This document shows positions 27,095 to 36,053 of a stretch of 64,000 nucleotides of DNA, piece by piece. The stretch covers positions 62,001 through 126,000 of the forward strand of contig NZ_MDER01000002.1 in assembly GCF_001721045.1 (NCBI RefSeq), in the 5' to 3' direction. The position numbers and the translations under genes are program-made. A model generated the notes under the pieces. It was not told the origin of the DNA, did not search any database, and saw nothing but the letters and a program-made list of their open reading frames with translations. Source of the stretch: Paenibacillus nuruki (GTDB lineage: Bacteria > Bacillota > Bacilli > Paenibacillales > Paenibacillaceae). Every line of letters starts with the position of its first letter. The first letter of the stretch is position 1.

Positions 27095-28630
27095 TTAGGA
27101 GTCTGTACTTTCTTGATCTCGATACGCAGAAGGAGATATTCCTGTATATTTTTTGAATTTACTATGAAAATAATCAACATTTGCATAGCCAACTTGTGAA
27201 GCTACTTTATGCACTTTCATTCCTTGTGCCAACAATGATTTGGCTTGCTCTAACCGTACCTGATCTAGAAAATGGTTGAATGACTCACCCGTATGGGTTT
27301 TGAACATTTTGCCAAGATAAGCACTATTATAGTTAAAAATTTCAGCCAGCAGTTCAAGCTTGAGATTGTCACTGTAATTACGCTGGATAAAATCAGTCAT
27401 CTGCTTCATCACCGATTCATGAGTCCCATGATTGATCGACTGTAACAATTGATCTAATCGACTCACCACCAGAGCAATCATCTGTTTGGTTGTAGATACA
27501 GCATACAATTCAGGAATCAAAGATAGACATTGTTGTACAGCCGATCCTGAACCTGGCACACTAGCAGGTAATCGACTAAGCGCCAGCGATAACACATGAG
27601 AACACAAGCTTTTTACTTCACGTTCGGATAAGCGAGCTTTCCAACATACATCACATAATTCATTCAGTACACGTTCTGCCGCAGCTAGATTGCGAATATC
27701 AACGGTGTAATAAAGACGATCTGACCATTCTCCTGCTAACGGAGCTTCAGCACTGGATTCTTCTTTTTTCCAGATTTCAGCCAGTTCTTTCGATAATACG
27801 CCATGATCATCAGACCAGAATCGTTGCCCCATAAAAGATAATGCTTCTTGATAGATGGAACGAAGATCCTCCTGATCGCTAACCACATCACTTGCCCCTA
27901 GATATATTTCAGGTTGAGCATGTAGAAGTGACCATAGCTGTTCTTTCAATTGTATTAATTCATGATTTTGGACATACGGCTTTTCGGTAAGTAGCCCGAT
28001 ATATTGACCTGCTCGAAAAATCAGGCGATGATGTTGATCGGAAGTACAATCTGAGAACTTCTGCAATTGAGCAAATAATTGAATACTTTCCTCACCATGC
28101 AAATGGCAAAACTCCAATATAATTATTTGGTAACGTTCCCAATCTAGATCAAGTATGTCCTCTCCTTGTTGAGAAGCAGAAGAAGATCCTAGAAATTGTT
28201 CTACTTTTTCATATAATGGTGTCTCAGGAATATGAACAATCATATCTTGCTGTTGCCGATGAAGAGATCCATACACACGGCGTAATTCATCTTGCATCTC
28301 ATCTTCATCAACAGGCTTGAGTAAATATCCATCGACCCCGTATCCAAGTGCTTTACGTGCATACTCAAAGTCTGCATGTCCGCTCAAAATCAAGAAATGA
28401 GCATGTTGATACTGTTCTCGGATCTGTTCAATCACTTCCAGCCCGCTCATCCCTGGCATACGAATATCCATAATCGTCAAATCTGGTTTCCAACGCTCAA
28501 ATTTTTGTAGTGCATCTCGTCCATTCACCGCAGCATCCACTACTTCAAATCCAATCTCGTTCCAATTAATAATTGTTTTTAGTCCTTCACGAATCGCCGG
28601 TTCATCATCTACGATCATTACTTTAAACAT
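27095..28630 (-). CDS. YesN-type AraC family response regulator
   Basis: 511 residues. Receiver domain with DDE at 8-10, phosphoacceptor Asp55 (IMDIRMPGM) and LKPVDEDE. A middle region of unknown fold is followed by a C-terminal AraC double helix-turn-helix (LELLAEIFNYNSAYLGKMFKTHTGESF... KVASQVGYANVDYFHSKFKKYTGISPSAYR). It is encoded 23 bases downstream of its kinase and should activate the importer/GH95 genes next to it. Confidence 0.93.
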   Translation of the reverse strand: MFKVMIVDDEPAIREGLKTIINWNEIGFEVVDAAVNGRDALQKFERWKPDLTIMDIRMPGMSGLEVIEQIREQYQHAHFLILSGHADFEYARKALGYGVDGYLLKPVDEDEMQDELRRVYGSLHRQQQDMIVHIPETPLYEKVEQFLGSSSASQQGEDILDLDWERYQIIILEFCHLHGEESIQLFAQLQKFSDCTSDQHHRLIFRAGQYIGLLTEKPYVQNHELIQLKEQLWSLLHAQPEIYLGASDVVSDQEDLRSIYQEALSFMGQRFWSDDHGVLSKELAEIWKKEESSAEAPLAGEWSDRLYYTVDIRNLAAAERVLNELCDVCWKARLSEREVKSLCSHVLSLALSRLPASVPGSGSAVQQCLSLIPELYAVSTTKQMIALVVSRLDQLLQSINHGTHESVMKQMTDFIQRNYSDNLKLELLAEIFNYNSAYLGKMFKTHTGESFNHFLDQVRLEQAKSLLAQGMKVHKVASQVGYANVDYFHSKFKKYTGISPSAYRDQESTDS

Positions 28631-28653
28631 TATTTATTGCCCCCTGACTTTAT

Positions 28654-30432
28654 TCAATCTGTTGCTGGTACTTTAAATGAGATTTGAGTGCCTTCTCCGA
28701 TCATACTTGAGATATGAAGTCCATAGGACGCACCATAAGACAAAATCAAGCGCTGATGCACATTGCGTAGTCCGATACGATCGCCTTCCTGACTTTCATC
28801 CACTTTAAGAGAATTTTTGACCCATTGTAATCGTTCCTCTGATATTCCTGTTCCATTATCGATCACATCAATCATGACATCATGATCAATACGCAGTGTA
28901 CGAATAATAATCAGTCCACCATTTTCACGGCTTTCCAGACCATGAATAATCGCATTTTCGACAAGTGGCTGAATAATCAGCGGCGGAATCGCTACATCTT
29001 TGGTCTGAGGATCAATCAGTAACTCATAATTCAATCGTTCGCCAAATCGGAACTTTTGAATTTCCAGATATGATTTAATTAATTCCATTTCACCTTGTAA
29101 GGTTGTATTTTTCATACCAATTTCTAAATTATTACGAATCAATTTGCCTAGTAAACGTACAATATAAGCGATTTCTTGCTCTCCGCGAATATGAGCTTTC
29201 ATTCGGATCGATTCTAACGCATTAAATAAAAAATGCGGATTGATCTGACTGGCTAACATTTTAAAGCTAATTTCTTTTTGACTGACTTCAAGGCGAGTAT
29301 TACGTTCATTGGATTCATATACTTGATCCATCAATGTCCGTATACTGACTACCATATCATTGAATTTACGTGATAATTGACCGATCTCATCGGCTCCTGC
29401 AATATGAGAGACCACTTTGAGGTCGCCGGTACCTACTTTGTTCATTTGACGGCTTAGACCGGATAGACGGCGTGTAATCAGGCGAGAGATCAAGTATAAG
29501 AACATTAATCCTGTACATAAAATTAACACCAGTAACCCAGTACCAATAAGAATAATACGATTCGAGTCTCGAACAATACTTTCATTCGCAAAGACTGAAA
29601 TGATCTTCAAGCCATTGTCACTGCTTTCTGGCATCACTTCATCGACAACAATATTGGACAGTTGTCCTTTGACACTGCGTTCATAGATTCCTTTACCTTG
29701 TAGATCTGTTCCAATCCCTAACTCGGGGTCACCTAACGTTTTGCCGATTAAAGACACATCTTTAGCAGCGACTACATACCCGCTGTTATCCAGAATCATC
29801 GTCTCAAATGGCTCTGCACTCAATATCGAATTAAGATACGATTGGCTAAGTTCAATCACTAACACACCATTGGTTGTATAGTCAGTAAAATTAATTTTGC
29901 GTACCAGACTTAATTTTTTGGTCTCACTAATCTCCACATCATTACGATAGATCCAGTTGATTTTGCGACTATTGATAGCGGTCTGATACCATTTACTATC
30001 CCGTACTTCACTATTTACTTTCATAAACTCTAAATTATTTTGAATCGTATTATTAGTGGTATAGAATCGGATTGCTGAGATTTCAGAGTATAAGCGTAGA
30101 TATTCTTGAAATTCTTGATAATTATTGTAAGCCACCACAAGATCATATACTTTGGTGTACCTTGTATTGACTACATCGCTAAGTCTGGAATCAAATAATA
30201 ACTTATTGGAAATATCGATCGGTACACGTAACATCGTATCCATCTGGTTTTTGACACGTTCTACATTATTAGTGGTCTGTGCAATCGCATTGTCCAAAGC
30301 GGATTGTCTAAAATAATCGACTACAACCCCACCTATTCCCAATATAGGAAGCGCAACAATAAAAATGTATGCAAAAATCAATTTGTTTTTTATTTTCACA
30401 TTATTAATTCGTTCAATAAACGGCTTCCACAT
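28654..30432 (-). CDS. YesM-type sensor histidine kinase
   Basis: 592 residues. TM helix (about 17-38), a large extracytoplasmic dCACHE-like sensor (about 40-295), second TM (about 298-320), HAMP, then the His_kinase family domain with phosphorylated His in ASQINPHFLFNALESIRM and an HATPase domain (LIIQPLVENAIIHGLE, DNGTGI, IGLRNVHQRL). Pairs with the YesN-type regulator downstream. It senses extracellular carbohydrate, probably the GH95 substrate (inference). Confidence 0.93.
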   Translation of the reverse strand: MWKPFIERINNVKIKNKLIFAYIFIVALPILGIGGVVVDYFRQSALDNAIAQTTNNVERVKNQMDTMLRVPIDISNKLLFDSRLSDVVNTRYTKVYDLVVAYNNYQEFQEYLRLYSEISAIRFYTTNNTIQNNLEFMKVNSEVRDSKWYQTAINSRKINWIYRNDVEISETKKLSLVRKINFTDYTTNGVLVIELSQSYLNSILSAEPFETMILDNSGYVVAAKDVSLIGKTLGDPELGIGTDLQGKGIYERSVKGQLSNIVVDEVMPESSDNGLKIISVFANESIVRDSNRIILIGTGLLVLILCTGLMFLYLISRLITRRLSGLSRQMNKVGTGDLKVVSHIAGADEIGQLSRKFNDMVVSIRTLMDQVYESNERNTRLEVSQKEISFKMLASQINPHFLFNALESIRMKAHIRGEQEIAYIVRLLGKLIRNNLEIGMKNTTLQGEMELIKSYLEIQKFRFGERLNYELLIDPQTKDVAIPPLIIQPLVENAIIHGLESRENGGLIIIRTLRIDHDVMIDVIDNGTGISEERLQWVKNSLKVDESQEGDRIGLRNVHQRLILSYGASYGLHISSMIGEGTQISFKVPATD

Positions 30433-30472
30433 GACTCACCCTACTTTCTACAACATCTGTTTGCCGTTTTAG

Positions 30473-30486
30473 ATAAAACGCTTACA
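30473..30486 (-). promoter_or_regulatory. cre-like site before the YesM/YesN pair
   Basis: On the minus strand TGTAAGCGTTTTAT fits the cre consensus TGWAANCGNTNWCA except at the last two bases. It lies about 40 bases before the kinase start. Confidence 0.4.
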
Positions 30487-30554
30487 GAAATCAGAATCAT
30501 ACCATACTTTGAGATTTTGTTTCGTTCTATTTATCATATCATATAACGAATTTA

Positions 30555-30584
30555 AAAAGACTGCCTTCATAACAGCAGTCTTTT
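30555..30584 (-). terminator. terminator of the peptide deformylase gene
   Basis: Perfect 10-bp stem AAAAGACTGC/GCAGTCTTTT with a T-rich tail on the minus strand. Confidence 0.8.
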
Positions 30585-30685
30585 CACCGATATAATAATA
30601 ACTTAGTTTATTAATAATATTAATCCATTTTCATCCATAATATCCAACGGTGTGTTATAATAAGAACATATAACCGCAATCTTCA

Positions 30686-31261
30686 TTACAGTGGGCGGAT
30701 AAATTCGACATCTGGCAAGCGGTTAGGATCTTTTTTATCCATGTGATCATAGAACATCACACCGTTCAAATGATCTAATTCATGCTGCATCACCACAGCT
30801 GCAAAACCTTTTAACTTCAAAGTAAACGGCTTACCCTCAGGATTAAATGCTTTAATTGTTATTTTCTCATATCGTGGTACGAACCCTTCTACATCACGAT
30901 CAACCGACAAGCATCCCTCTCCATGCTCAAGATATACCATTGCTGTTGAATGGCTCACTAATTTGGGATTACAAAAAATATATTCCAGTTGACGATCTTG
31001 ATCATCCGTAAAGTACACAACAAACACTCTTCCATTCCAACCAATCTGGTTAGCTGACAATCCAATGCCCGGACGTAGCCCATATTTTTCGGCTAACTGT
31101 TCATCCTGTGATTTTTTTAGAAATTCCATCATTCGATTCGCGCGTTTTCGATCTTCTTCTGATAATGGAAGTTTGACAGGATCGACCACTTTCCTCAAAA
31201 TCGGATCACCTTCACGCACAATTTCATCCATCGTTATAAAAGAAAGTGAAGAATTATTCAA
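30686..31261 (-). CDS. def: peptide deformylase
   Basis: 191 residues from a TTG preceded by AAAGGTGG; an upstream ATG (31327) has no such site and an internal ATG has none either. The three catalytic motifs are present: GIGLSANQIG (GxGLAAxQ type, with Ser-Ala-Asn), EGCLSVD (Cys metal ligand) and MQHELDHLNG (HExxH). It removes formyl from nascent proteins with a metal ion. It resembles the B. subtilis YkrB (DefB) branch by its insert LAEKYGLRPG. Confidence 0.93.
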   Translation of the reverse strand: MNNSSLSFITMDEIVREGDPILRKVVDPVKLPLSEEDRKRANRMMEFLKKSQDEQLAEKYGLRPGIGLSANQIGWNGRVFVVYFTDDQDRQLEYIFCNPKLVSHSTAMVYLEHGEGCLSVDRDVEGFVPRYEKITIKAFNPEGKPFTLKLKGFAAVVMQHELDHLNGVMFYDHMDKKDPNRLPDVEFIRPL

Positions 31262-31587
31262 TGTATAGCAGCCACCTTTATGATTTGTAATAGATTGGTC
31301 ATCACACCAAATGATAGCCAAATACAATATTTTTAGTTTTAATTATAAAAAATGTTCAATTTTACGTCAATGATAACGTTTACTTGTCTCAATCTGTCGA
31401 ATTTGCATTGACGATAGTATGGTAACAAATTACTATAATGTTAAGGAAGTTTTAAGAATGTTCGAAACCTTAGTATCTTTTTCATATTTACTTTCGTTTT
31501 TTACTGTTAATTGTTGTTGTATAGTGCAGTATGCAACGATAGTTAATTAAGAGTTTTATTTATATATATCGAAGGAGGATTTACAAT
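31262..31587. other. divergent region between deformylase and MarR genes
   Basis: No gene supported. It holds the ribosome binding sites of both flanking genes and the imperfect 22-bp palindrome at 31516-31537. The remainder is AT-rich promoter-type DNA. Confidence 0.55.
31516..31537. promoter_or_regulatory. imperfect 22-bp palindrome, candidate MarR operator
   Basis: GTTGTATAGTG/CAGTATGCAAC: 18 of 22 positions are symmetric. It lies about 50 bases before the MarR start, where autoregulatory MarR operators are commonly found. Confidence 0.45.
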
Positions 31588-32055
31588 TTGGAAACGTCTA
31601 ATGAACTTCTCAAAAGTTATTTAACACTTGTGGATCGTATGCCACGTATTATGGAACTTCCCACCTTGATGAGACAACTTAAGTCCAATGCTACAGAAGT
31701 GTATATCCTACACTTCTTGCTAGCAAACGGCAGTCAATATGGTACAGACATTGTCCGGGCAACAGGTCTGACTACTAGTGCCGTTACACAAATCTGCGAT
31801 AAGTTAGGACAAGAAGAGTTGATTGAACGTACACGATCCGATCAGGATCGCCGATATGTGAGTATTTCGATCACCAGTAAAGGTGAAGAAGCACTAGATG
31901 GCATGTACAAAATCATGTCTAATAAATTAGTTGAAAGTATTCGTGGTCTAAGTGATGATGAGGCTCATGAATTGTTAGGGCATTTCAGAAGTGTGGAACA
32001 TTTAATTATGAAGCGTAAAGATTTAACGGTAAGTGAATTATCTGTACAAAGCTAA
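31588..32055 (+). CDS. MarR family transcriptional regulator
   Basis: 155 residues, TTG start after GAAGGAGG. Winged helix with TTSAVTQICDKLGQEELIERTRSDQDRRYVSISITSKG, containing the DxRxxxxxLT-type wing (DQDRRYVSISIT). No cysteine in the N-terminal sensing position, so it is not of OhrR type. Its target is unknown; the adjacent genes are a deformylase (divergent) and a thioredoxin-like gene (convergent). Confidence 0.9.
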   Translation: METSNELLKSYLTLVDRMPRIMELPTLMRQLKSNATEVYILHFLLANGSQYGTDIVRATGLTTSAVTQICDKLGQEELIERTRSDQDRRYVSISITSKGEEALDGMYKIMSNKLVESIRGLSDDEAHELLGHFRSVEHLIMKRKDLTVSELSVQS

Positions 32056-32087
32056 TTATATCTCTATAGCATTATAATATGTATATA

Positions 32088-32126
32088 AAAACGTCCGAAC
32101 GGAAATTATTCCATTCGGGCGTTTTT
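32088..32126. terminator. bidirectional rho-independent terminator
   Basis: A 15-bp stem (AAAACGTCCGAACGG with CCATTCGGGCGTTTT, two wobble pairs) between the convergent MarR and thioredoxin-like genes. Confidence 0.85.
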
Positions 32127-32133
32127 GTGTGTC

Positions 32134-32451
32134 TTACTCTACAGTTGCTAGATATTCAGCAACTTGGGTGGGTGTTTTAGCAAATTTACTATGCAAATGA
32201 GCGATTTTCTCACCATTGCGATATACCAATAAACTTGGGATACCTCTTACTTCATTTTGCTCTGCCAAATCTTGAAACTTCTCAGCATCCATGGCAAAAA
32301 ACTGCTTATCGTTGTTTTTTTCGATAATATCGACCATAAAACGATCAAGCGTTTTGCAATCCGGGCACCAGTTGGTATCAAATTTGATCACAGTCAGGTC
32401 ATCACCATTAATCAAATTGCGGTATTGATCTTCCGATTCTATTCTTTCCAT
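32134..32451 (-). CDS. thioredoxin-like protein (YtpP type), WCPDC active site
   Basis: 105 residues with a thioredoxin fold: FDTNWCPDCKTLDRFM carries the CPDC dithiol, and RGIPSLLVYRNG has the cis-proline. CPDC rather than CGPC suggests a dedicated redox partner and not bulk thioredoxin. Monocistronic between terminator and esterase gene. Confidence 0.88.
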   Translation of the reverse strand: MERIESEDQYRNLINGDDLTVIKFDTNWCPDCKTLDRFMVDIIEKNNDKQFFAMDAEKFQDLAEQNEVRGIPSLLVYRNGEKIAHLHSKFAKTPTQVAEYLATVE

Positions 32452-32602
32452 TAGGAAGTGAAGCCTCCTTTAGATTTAGGATATTAAAAAGCAACAATAA
32501 CTAAATATAATCTCTTAATATGAAGATGTTGCTATCTTTATTATCTGCTCTTTATGCCTATTTAGCAAGAATAGTATATGATCACTGGATTAAAAGGATT
32601 CA

Positions 32603-33376
32603 TTATTTCAATAAACCGACTGTTTTTTTATCAAATAACCAGCCCATCAGATCAGGAAAACGCTGATAAAACGTTTCTGGATCATGATCATCACCTTTGA
32701 TGCGTTCAAAGTAGAAATGTGATGCTGGAATATTATTTAACAAAATATCCACTGCTTCATCTGTACAGGTTTGAATCAAGCGCTGACGATTCGCTTTGCC
32801 TACACCTTCTAGATTGCCTAGATCCATATAGATCCGCAGATCAGAAGATAAATGCTGACGCTCTCTCATAAATTCGATAAAGCCTTCATACCAGAGCGAA
32901 GCCGACATTAATCCGATTCTACCAAATACATGGGGATAGACATAAGCGGCAAATAAAGACACCAGACCACCCAAAGACTTACCCACAATCCCTGTCATCT
33001 CTGGACGATCATCTGTATAAAAGTGCTGATCAATCCACGGTTTGATCTCATGGACAATCATATTCAAATATTCAGTTGCTCGTCCGCCAAAATCCCCATG
33101 ACCCAATCCCGGATAAAGAGCACGTGCATACCACGGCGTATATTCAACCAGAGGATCATATGCAGTAATCCCTACTAGAATTAATTCAGGTAAAGTTCCA
33201 GCAGCAAAGCGTTGTTCTAAATTATATAATGTCCCGTTCAATACCAAATCAAATACATCTCCACCATCATGGACATATACCACTGGCAACGGATACGATG
33301 CTTTATCATAAGAAGGTGGTAAATAAATCAGCAAGTCTCTACCTGCGTACATTTCTGTAAAAAGTGTTCCCCGCAT
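32603..33376 (-). CDS. alpha/beta hydrolase, probable siderophore (enterochelin-type) esterase
   Basis: 257 residues of the esterase-D/Fes-like group: VVYVHDGGDVF, nucleophile elbow GKSLGG (Ser), and a late catalytic His region KGDDHDPETF. Putative role is opening a catecholate siderophore trilactone in the cytoplasm to release iron. The assignment rests on a consensus 15-bp Fur box 19 bases before the ATG. No export signal is seen. Confidence 0.75.
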   Translation of the reverse strand: MRGTLFTEMYAGRDLLIYLPPSYDKASYPLPVVYVHDGGDVFDLVLNGTLYNLEQRFAAGTLPELILVGITAYDPLVEYTPWYARALYPGLGHGDFGGRATEYLNMIVHEIKPWIDQHFYTDDRPEMTGIVGKSLGGLVSLFAAYVYPHVFGRIGLMSASLWYEGFIEFMRERQHLSSDLRIYMDLGNLEGVGKANRQRLIQTCTDEAVDILLNNIPASHFYFERIKGDDHDPETFYQRFPDLMGWLFDKKTVGLLK

Positions 33377-33394
33377 ACGACTCTCTCCCCCTAC

Positions 33395-33409
33395 TGATAA
33401 TGATTATCA
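33395..33409. promoter_or_regulatory. Fur box before the esterase gene
   Basis: TGATAATGATTATCA is an exact 7-1-7 Fur box (TGATAAT-N-ATTATCA). Its position 19 bases before the start codon suits iron-dependent repression. Confidence 0.8.
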
Positions 33410-33439
33410 ATTAGTATACCAAATGATTGAGAAGATGAC

Positions 33440-33483
33440 AAAAAAAGCTTATCGATAGAATATACACCGAATAAGCTCTTTTT
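33440..33483. terminator. terminator of the ZIP transporter gene
   Basis: AGCTTAT (33446-33452) and ATAAGCT (33471-33477) pair, flanked by A6 and T5 runs. Confidence 0.65.
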
Positions 33484-33510
33484 GTAACACAGCTAGAATG
33501 TGATTAACAA

Positions 33511-34287
33511 TTACGATCCAATGCTTAATAATAGTGCTGTTAATAGACCTAGTGAAGCGATCAATCCTACTAATGGACCACCGTCTTCATAAGCTTCTGG
33601 CATCATCGTAGAACAGATCATGGCAATAATCCCTCCACCGGCAAAAGCACCGATACCTGCTTTGATCTCATTAGGTAGTAGTTCTAAGAATAGATAGCCT
33701 GCCATCGATGCTAATGCAGAGATCACTAACACGACTGCCCACATACCAAAAATCTTGCCTCGTGAGTAATGACTTTGCTTCAGTCCTACGGTACTGGATA
33801 ACCCTTCAGGAATATTACTGACAAAGATAGAAATAACCAATACCAGACTAACACCTTGACCTGCAAGTAGACTAGCTCCGATCATAATCGATTCAGGAAT
33901 TGCATCCATTACTGTACCGGCAAATATCCCAAGTCCACTTTGACTGCTTCCTTCTTTTTCTTTGGATGATGACGTAGACGATGAAGAAGGTTCTCCATTG
34001 CTCATATAGGAACGCTTACGGTTGGCTCCCCCTTTACGGGATATGTATAGATCAAATGCCGTATATACAATCGCACCTACCATAAATCCTATACCTGTTG
34101 CCCAGATCCCTCCATCTTCTACCGCATCCGATAGTAATTCAAAAGCAACCGCACCGATCAGTGTTCCCGTACCAAATGCCATGATCCAGCCGATAATCTT
34201 TTTGGGCATATTGAAATACATTGCAACTAAAGCTCCCAATAAAACAGCAGAGCCTGCTATCGCACCCCACATTAGCGCATTCCACAT
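33511..34287 (-). CDS. ZIP family metal transporter
   Basis: 258 residues with about seven to eight TM helices. The metal-path motifs of bacterial ZIP proteins are present: AFELLSDA, MDAIPESIMIGASL and SNIPEGLSST. A Ser/Lys-rich loop (about residues 92-115) separates the third and fourth helices. Divalent cation uptake, most likely zinc, is expected. Only a short gap separates it from the Fur-regulated esterase, but a terminator lies between. Confidence 0.88.
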   Translation of the reverse strand: MWNALMWGAIAGSAVLLGALVAMYFNMPKKIIGWIMAFGTGTLIGAVAFELLSDAVEDGGIWATGIGFMVGAIVYTAFDLYISRKGGANRKRSYMSNGEPSSSSTSSSKEKEGSSQSGLGIFAGTVMDAIPESIMIGASLLAGQGVSLVLVISIFVSNIPEGLSSTVGLKQSHYSRGKIFGMWAVVLVISALASMAGYLFLELLPNEIKAGIGAFAGGGIIAMICSTMMPEAYEDGGPLVGLIASLGLLTALLLSIGS

Positions 34288-34422
34288 TGTTATTCTCCTC
34301 TCAACTACACTGTCTTATTATTAACCCAAAATAAGACCGTTAGACCGATATGAGCACAAAAAAATAGAATAATTATTTAAAATGCGAATATGAATGCTTT
34401 TTCATATATTTAACGATTAAGT

Positions 34423-35331
34423 TTAACGGTGTTGTGTGTATTGATTAGCCGGACGAATTGAACGAATCAATTGCAATTCATCATCGGTTAACGCAGGTGA
34501 AGAAGCTGCTTCTACGTTTTCACGAAGTTGCTGGGAAGAACTTGCTCCTGCTGCAAGTACAGCAACTGCTGGATGAGACAGTACATATTGAATAGCCGTC
34601 TGTGAAAGGCTTCTATCTGCCTGTGTAAGAGGTTCTAATTGTTGTCGTAGACTTACAACATCTTCCCCGCTAATGTCCAAGTAGCCCTTCTGTGCTTTGT
34701 CTTCACGTCCATCTGCTAATGCTCCACTTGCGACAGCTCCACGTACGATCGCACTGATCCCTTTTTGCGTGAGTAATGGCAATACTTCTTCTTCAGGACG
34801 ACGATCCAAAATACTGTACTGACTCATGACACTGACAATATGCGAACGATCCACATATTCGCGAATAACATTCGGACGAATCGACGAAATACCATATTCG
34901 CGAATAAGCCCTTCTCTTTTTAATTGCGCAAAAGCTTCGATCGTTTCATCCATATTGTCATCCAATGTACCACCATGCAATTGATATAGATCAATATAGT
35001 CTGTCTGTAAGCGTCGTAAGCTGTCTTTCACAGCTTCCATAATATGCGCTTTGGAAGGATTCCAGACTAAGCCTTCTTGACCTTCTACACGGGTATTTCC
35101 TACTTTGCTAGCAATAATCACTTCACTGCGGCGACCTTTGATCGCTTTTCCAATCAATTCTTCGTTGTGCCCGTTATCATAAATATCAGCCGTATCCAAA
35201 AAGTTAATGCCTAGATCAAGCGCTTCATGAAGTAGCGGAATTACTTGGCTCTCGTCTGTTCCAAGAGACATACAACCTAGTCCAATCTCACCTACGATTA
35301 AATCGGATGTACCGAGTCTATTCTTTTTCAT
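34423..35331 (-). CDS. aldo/keto reductase
   Basis: 302 residues with a TIM-barrel NADPH-dependent reductase signature: catalytic tetrad Asp in FLDTADIYDNG (with Tyr), Lys in IIASKVG, and His in LYQLHGG. The C-terminal AAGASSSQQL binds the cofactor phosphate. Substrate unknown. It lies alone between the ZIP gene and ywbE. Confidence 0.92.
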   Translation of the reverse strand: MKKNRLGTSDLIVGEIGLGCMSLGTDESQVIPLLHEALDLGINFLDTADIYDNGHNEELIGKAIKGRRSEVIIASKVGNTRVEGQEGLVWNPSKAHIMEAVKDSLRRLQTDYIDLYQLHGGTLDDNMDETIEAFAQLKREGLIREYGISSIRPNVIREYVDRSHIVSVMSQYSILDRRPEEEVLPLLTQKGISAIVRGAVASGALADGREDKAQKGYLDISGEDVVSLRQQLEPLTQADRSLSQTAIQYVLSHPAVAVLAAGASSSQQLRENVEAASSPALTDDELQLIRSIRPANQYTQHR

Positions 35332-35372
35332 TAGTGATCATCCTTTCGACTGTTTCTACTAGACATTAAACA

Positions 35373-35576
35373 TTACACGTTGCTATTAATAATATTTTTA
35401 ACTCGTCCTACATCTCCTGATTGAAGACGCACTTTAATTCCATGTGGATGATTCGGTGAATTAGTCAAAATATCTTTGACAATCCCTCTTGTTAATTTAT
35501 TGGTTCGTTGATCTTGTTTGAGTACAATATCGACTTCAATGCCTGGTTTGATATTTGCTCTTGTCTGCCCGCTCAT
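35373..35576 (-). CDS. ywbE: YwbE family small basic protein
   Basis: 67 residues matching the YwbE family: GQTRANIKPGIEVDIVLKQDQ, LTRGIVKDILTNSPNHPHGIKVRL, and GDVGRVKNI. The compact beta pattern suggests a KOW/SH3-like fold possibly contacting RNA. Biological function is not established. Confidence 0.88.
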   Translation of the reverse strand: MSGQTRANIKPGIEVDIVLKQDQRTNKLTRGIVKDILTNSPNHPHGIKVRLQSGDVGRVKNIINSNV

Positions 35577-35614
35577 AACTCATTCCTACTTTCTGTATTT
35601 AGCATGTGTATAAC

Positions 35615-35655
35615 AAATGCCGATACGGCACTCCTGCGAGCACAATACCGGCATT
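35615..35655 (-). terminator. possible terminator of the YqkE-like gene
   Basis: AAATGCCG/CGGCATTT (35615-35622, 35648-35655) with an inner GC-rich loop; the trailing T-run is short, so the termination call is tentative. Confidence 0.45.
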
Positions 35656-35721
35656 TAGTTCATTTCTGTATACCTGTTCAAGACTATAATGCTTATAGAT
35701 TCAGCACCATAACTGATCTAT

Positions 35722-35985
35722 TTATTTGAACTTTTTCCAGTCTTGTTTGGTGTTTTCAAGCAAATATTCAAAATCGTTATCACGACGTTTTTGTTCTGCT
35801 TTACGTGCATCATCTGCTTCTTGTTGCTGTTGTTCTTTGCGTTGTTGCTCTTCGACTTTAAGCTCATTGGCTTGTGCTTTGAGCTTATCCAGTACATCAG
35901 CGCTTAGCATGTCTTTGAGTGTGGCTGGTCGATCTTGTGCTGGTGTAGCTGTCGGTCTTGCAGATGCTCTATTTTTCTTAGCCAT
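35722..35985 (-). CDS. YqkE family (DUF3886) coiled-coil protein
   Basis: 87 residues. Conserved TLKDMLSADVLDKLKAQANELK is followed by a highly charged Gln/Glu/Lys/Arg helix (about 43-72) and the ending FEYLLENTKQDWKKFK. This is the YqkE-type soluble coiled-coil family. Function unknown. Confidence 0.85.
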   Translation of the reverse strand: MAKKNRASARPTATPAQDRPATLKDMLSADVLDKLKAQANELKVEEQQRKEQQQQEADDARKAEQKRRDNDFEYLLENTKQDWKKFK

Positions 35986-36053
35986 CTATAATCACCTCTT
36001 TGAGTATACGAACTTGTTATAGTATACCATTCTCATGGAATAGACGAAAATGA

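Noticed and set aside
35615-35655. A regulatory RNA between ywbE and the YqkE-like gene
   Set aside because: The structure is adequately explained as a weak terminator; no conserved riboswitch motif is visible.
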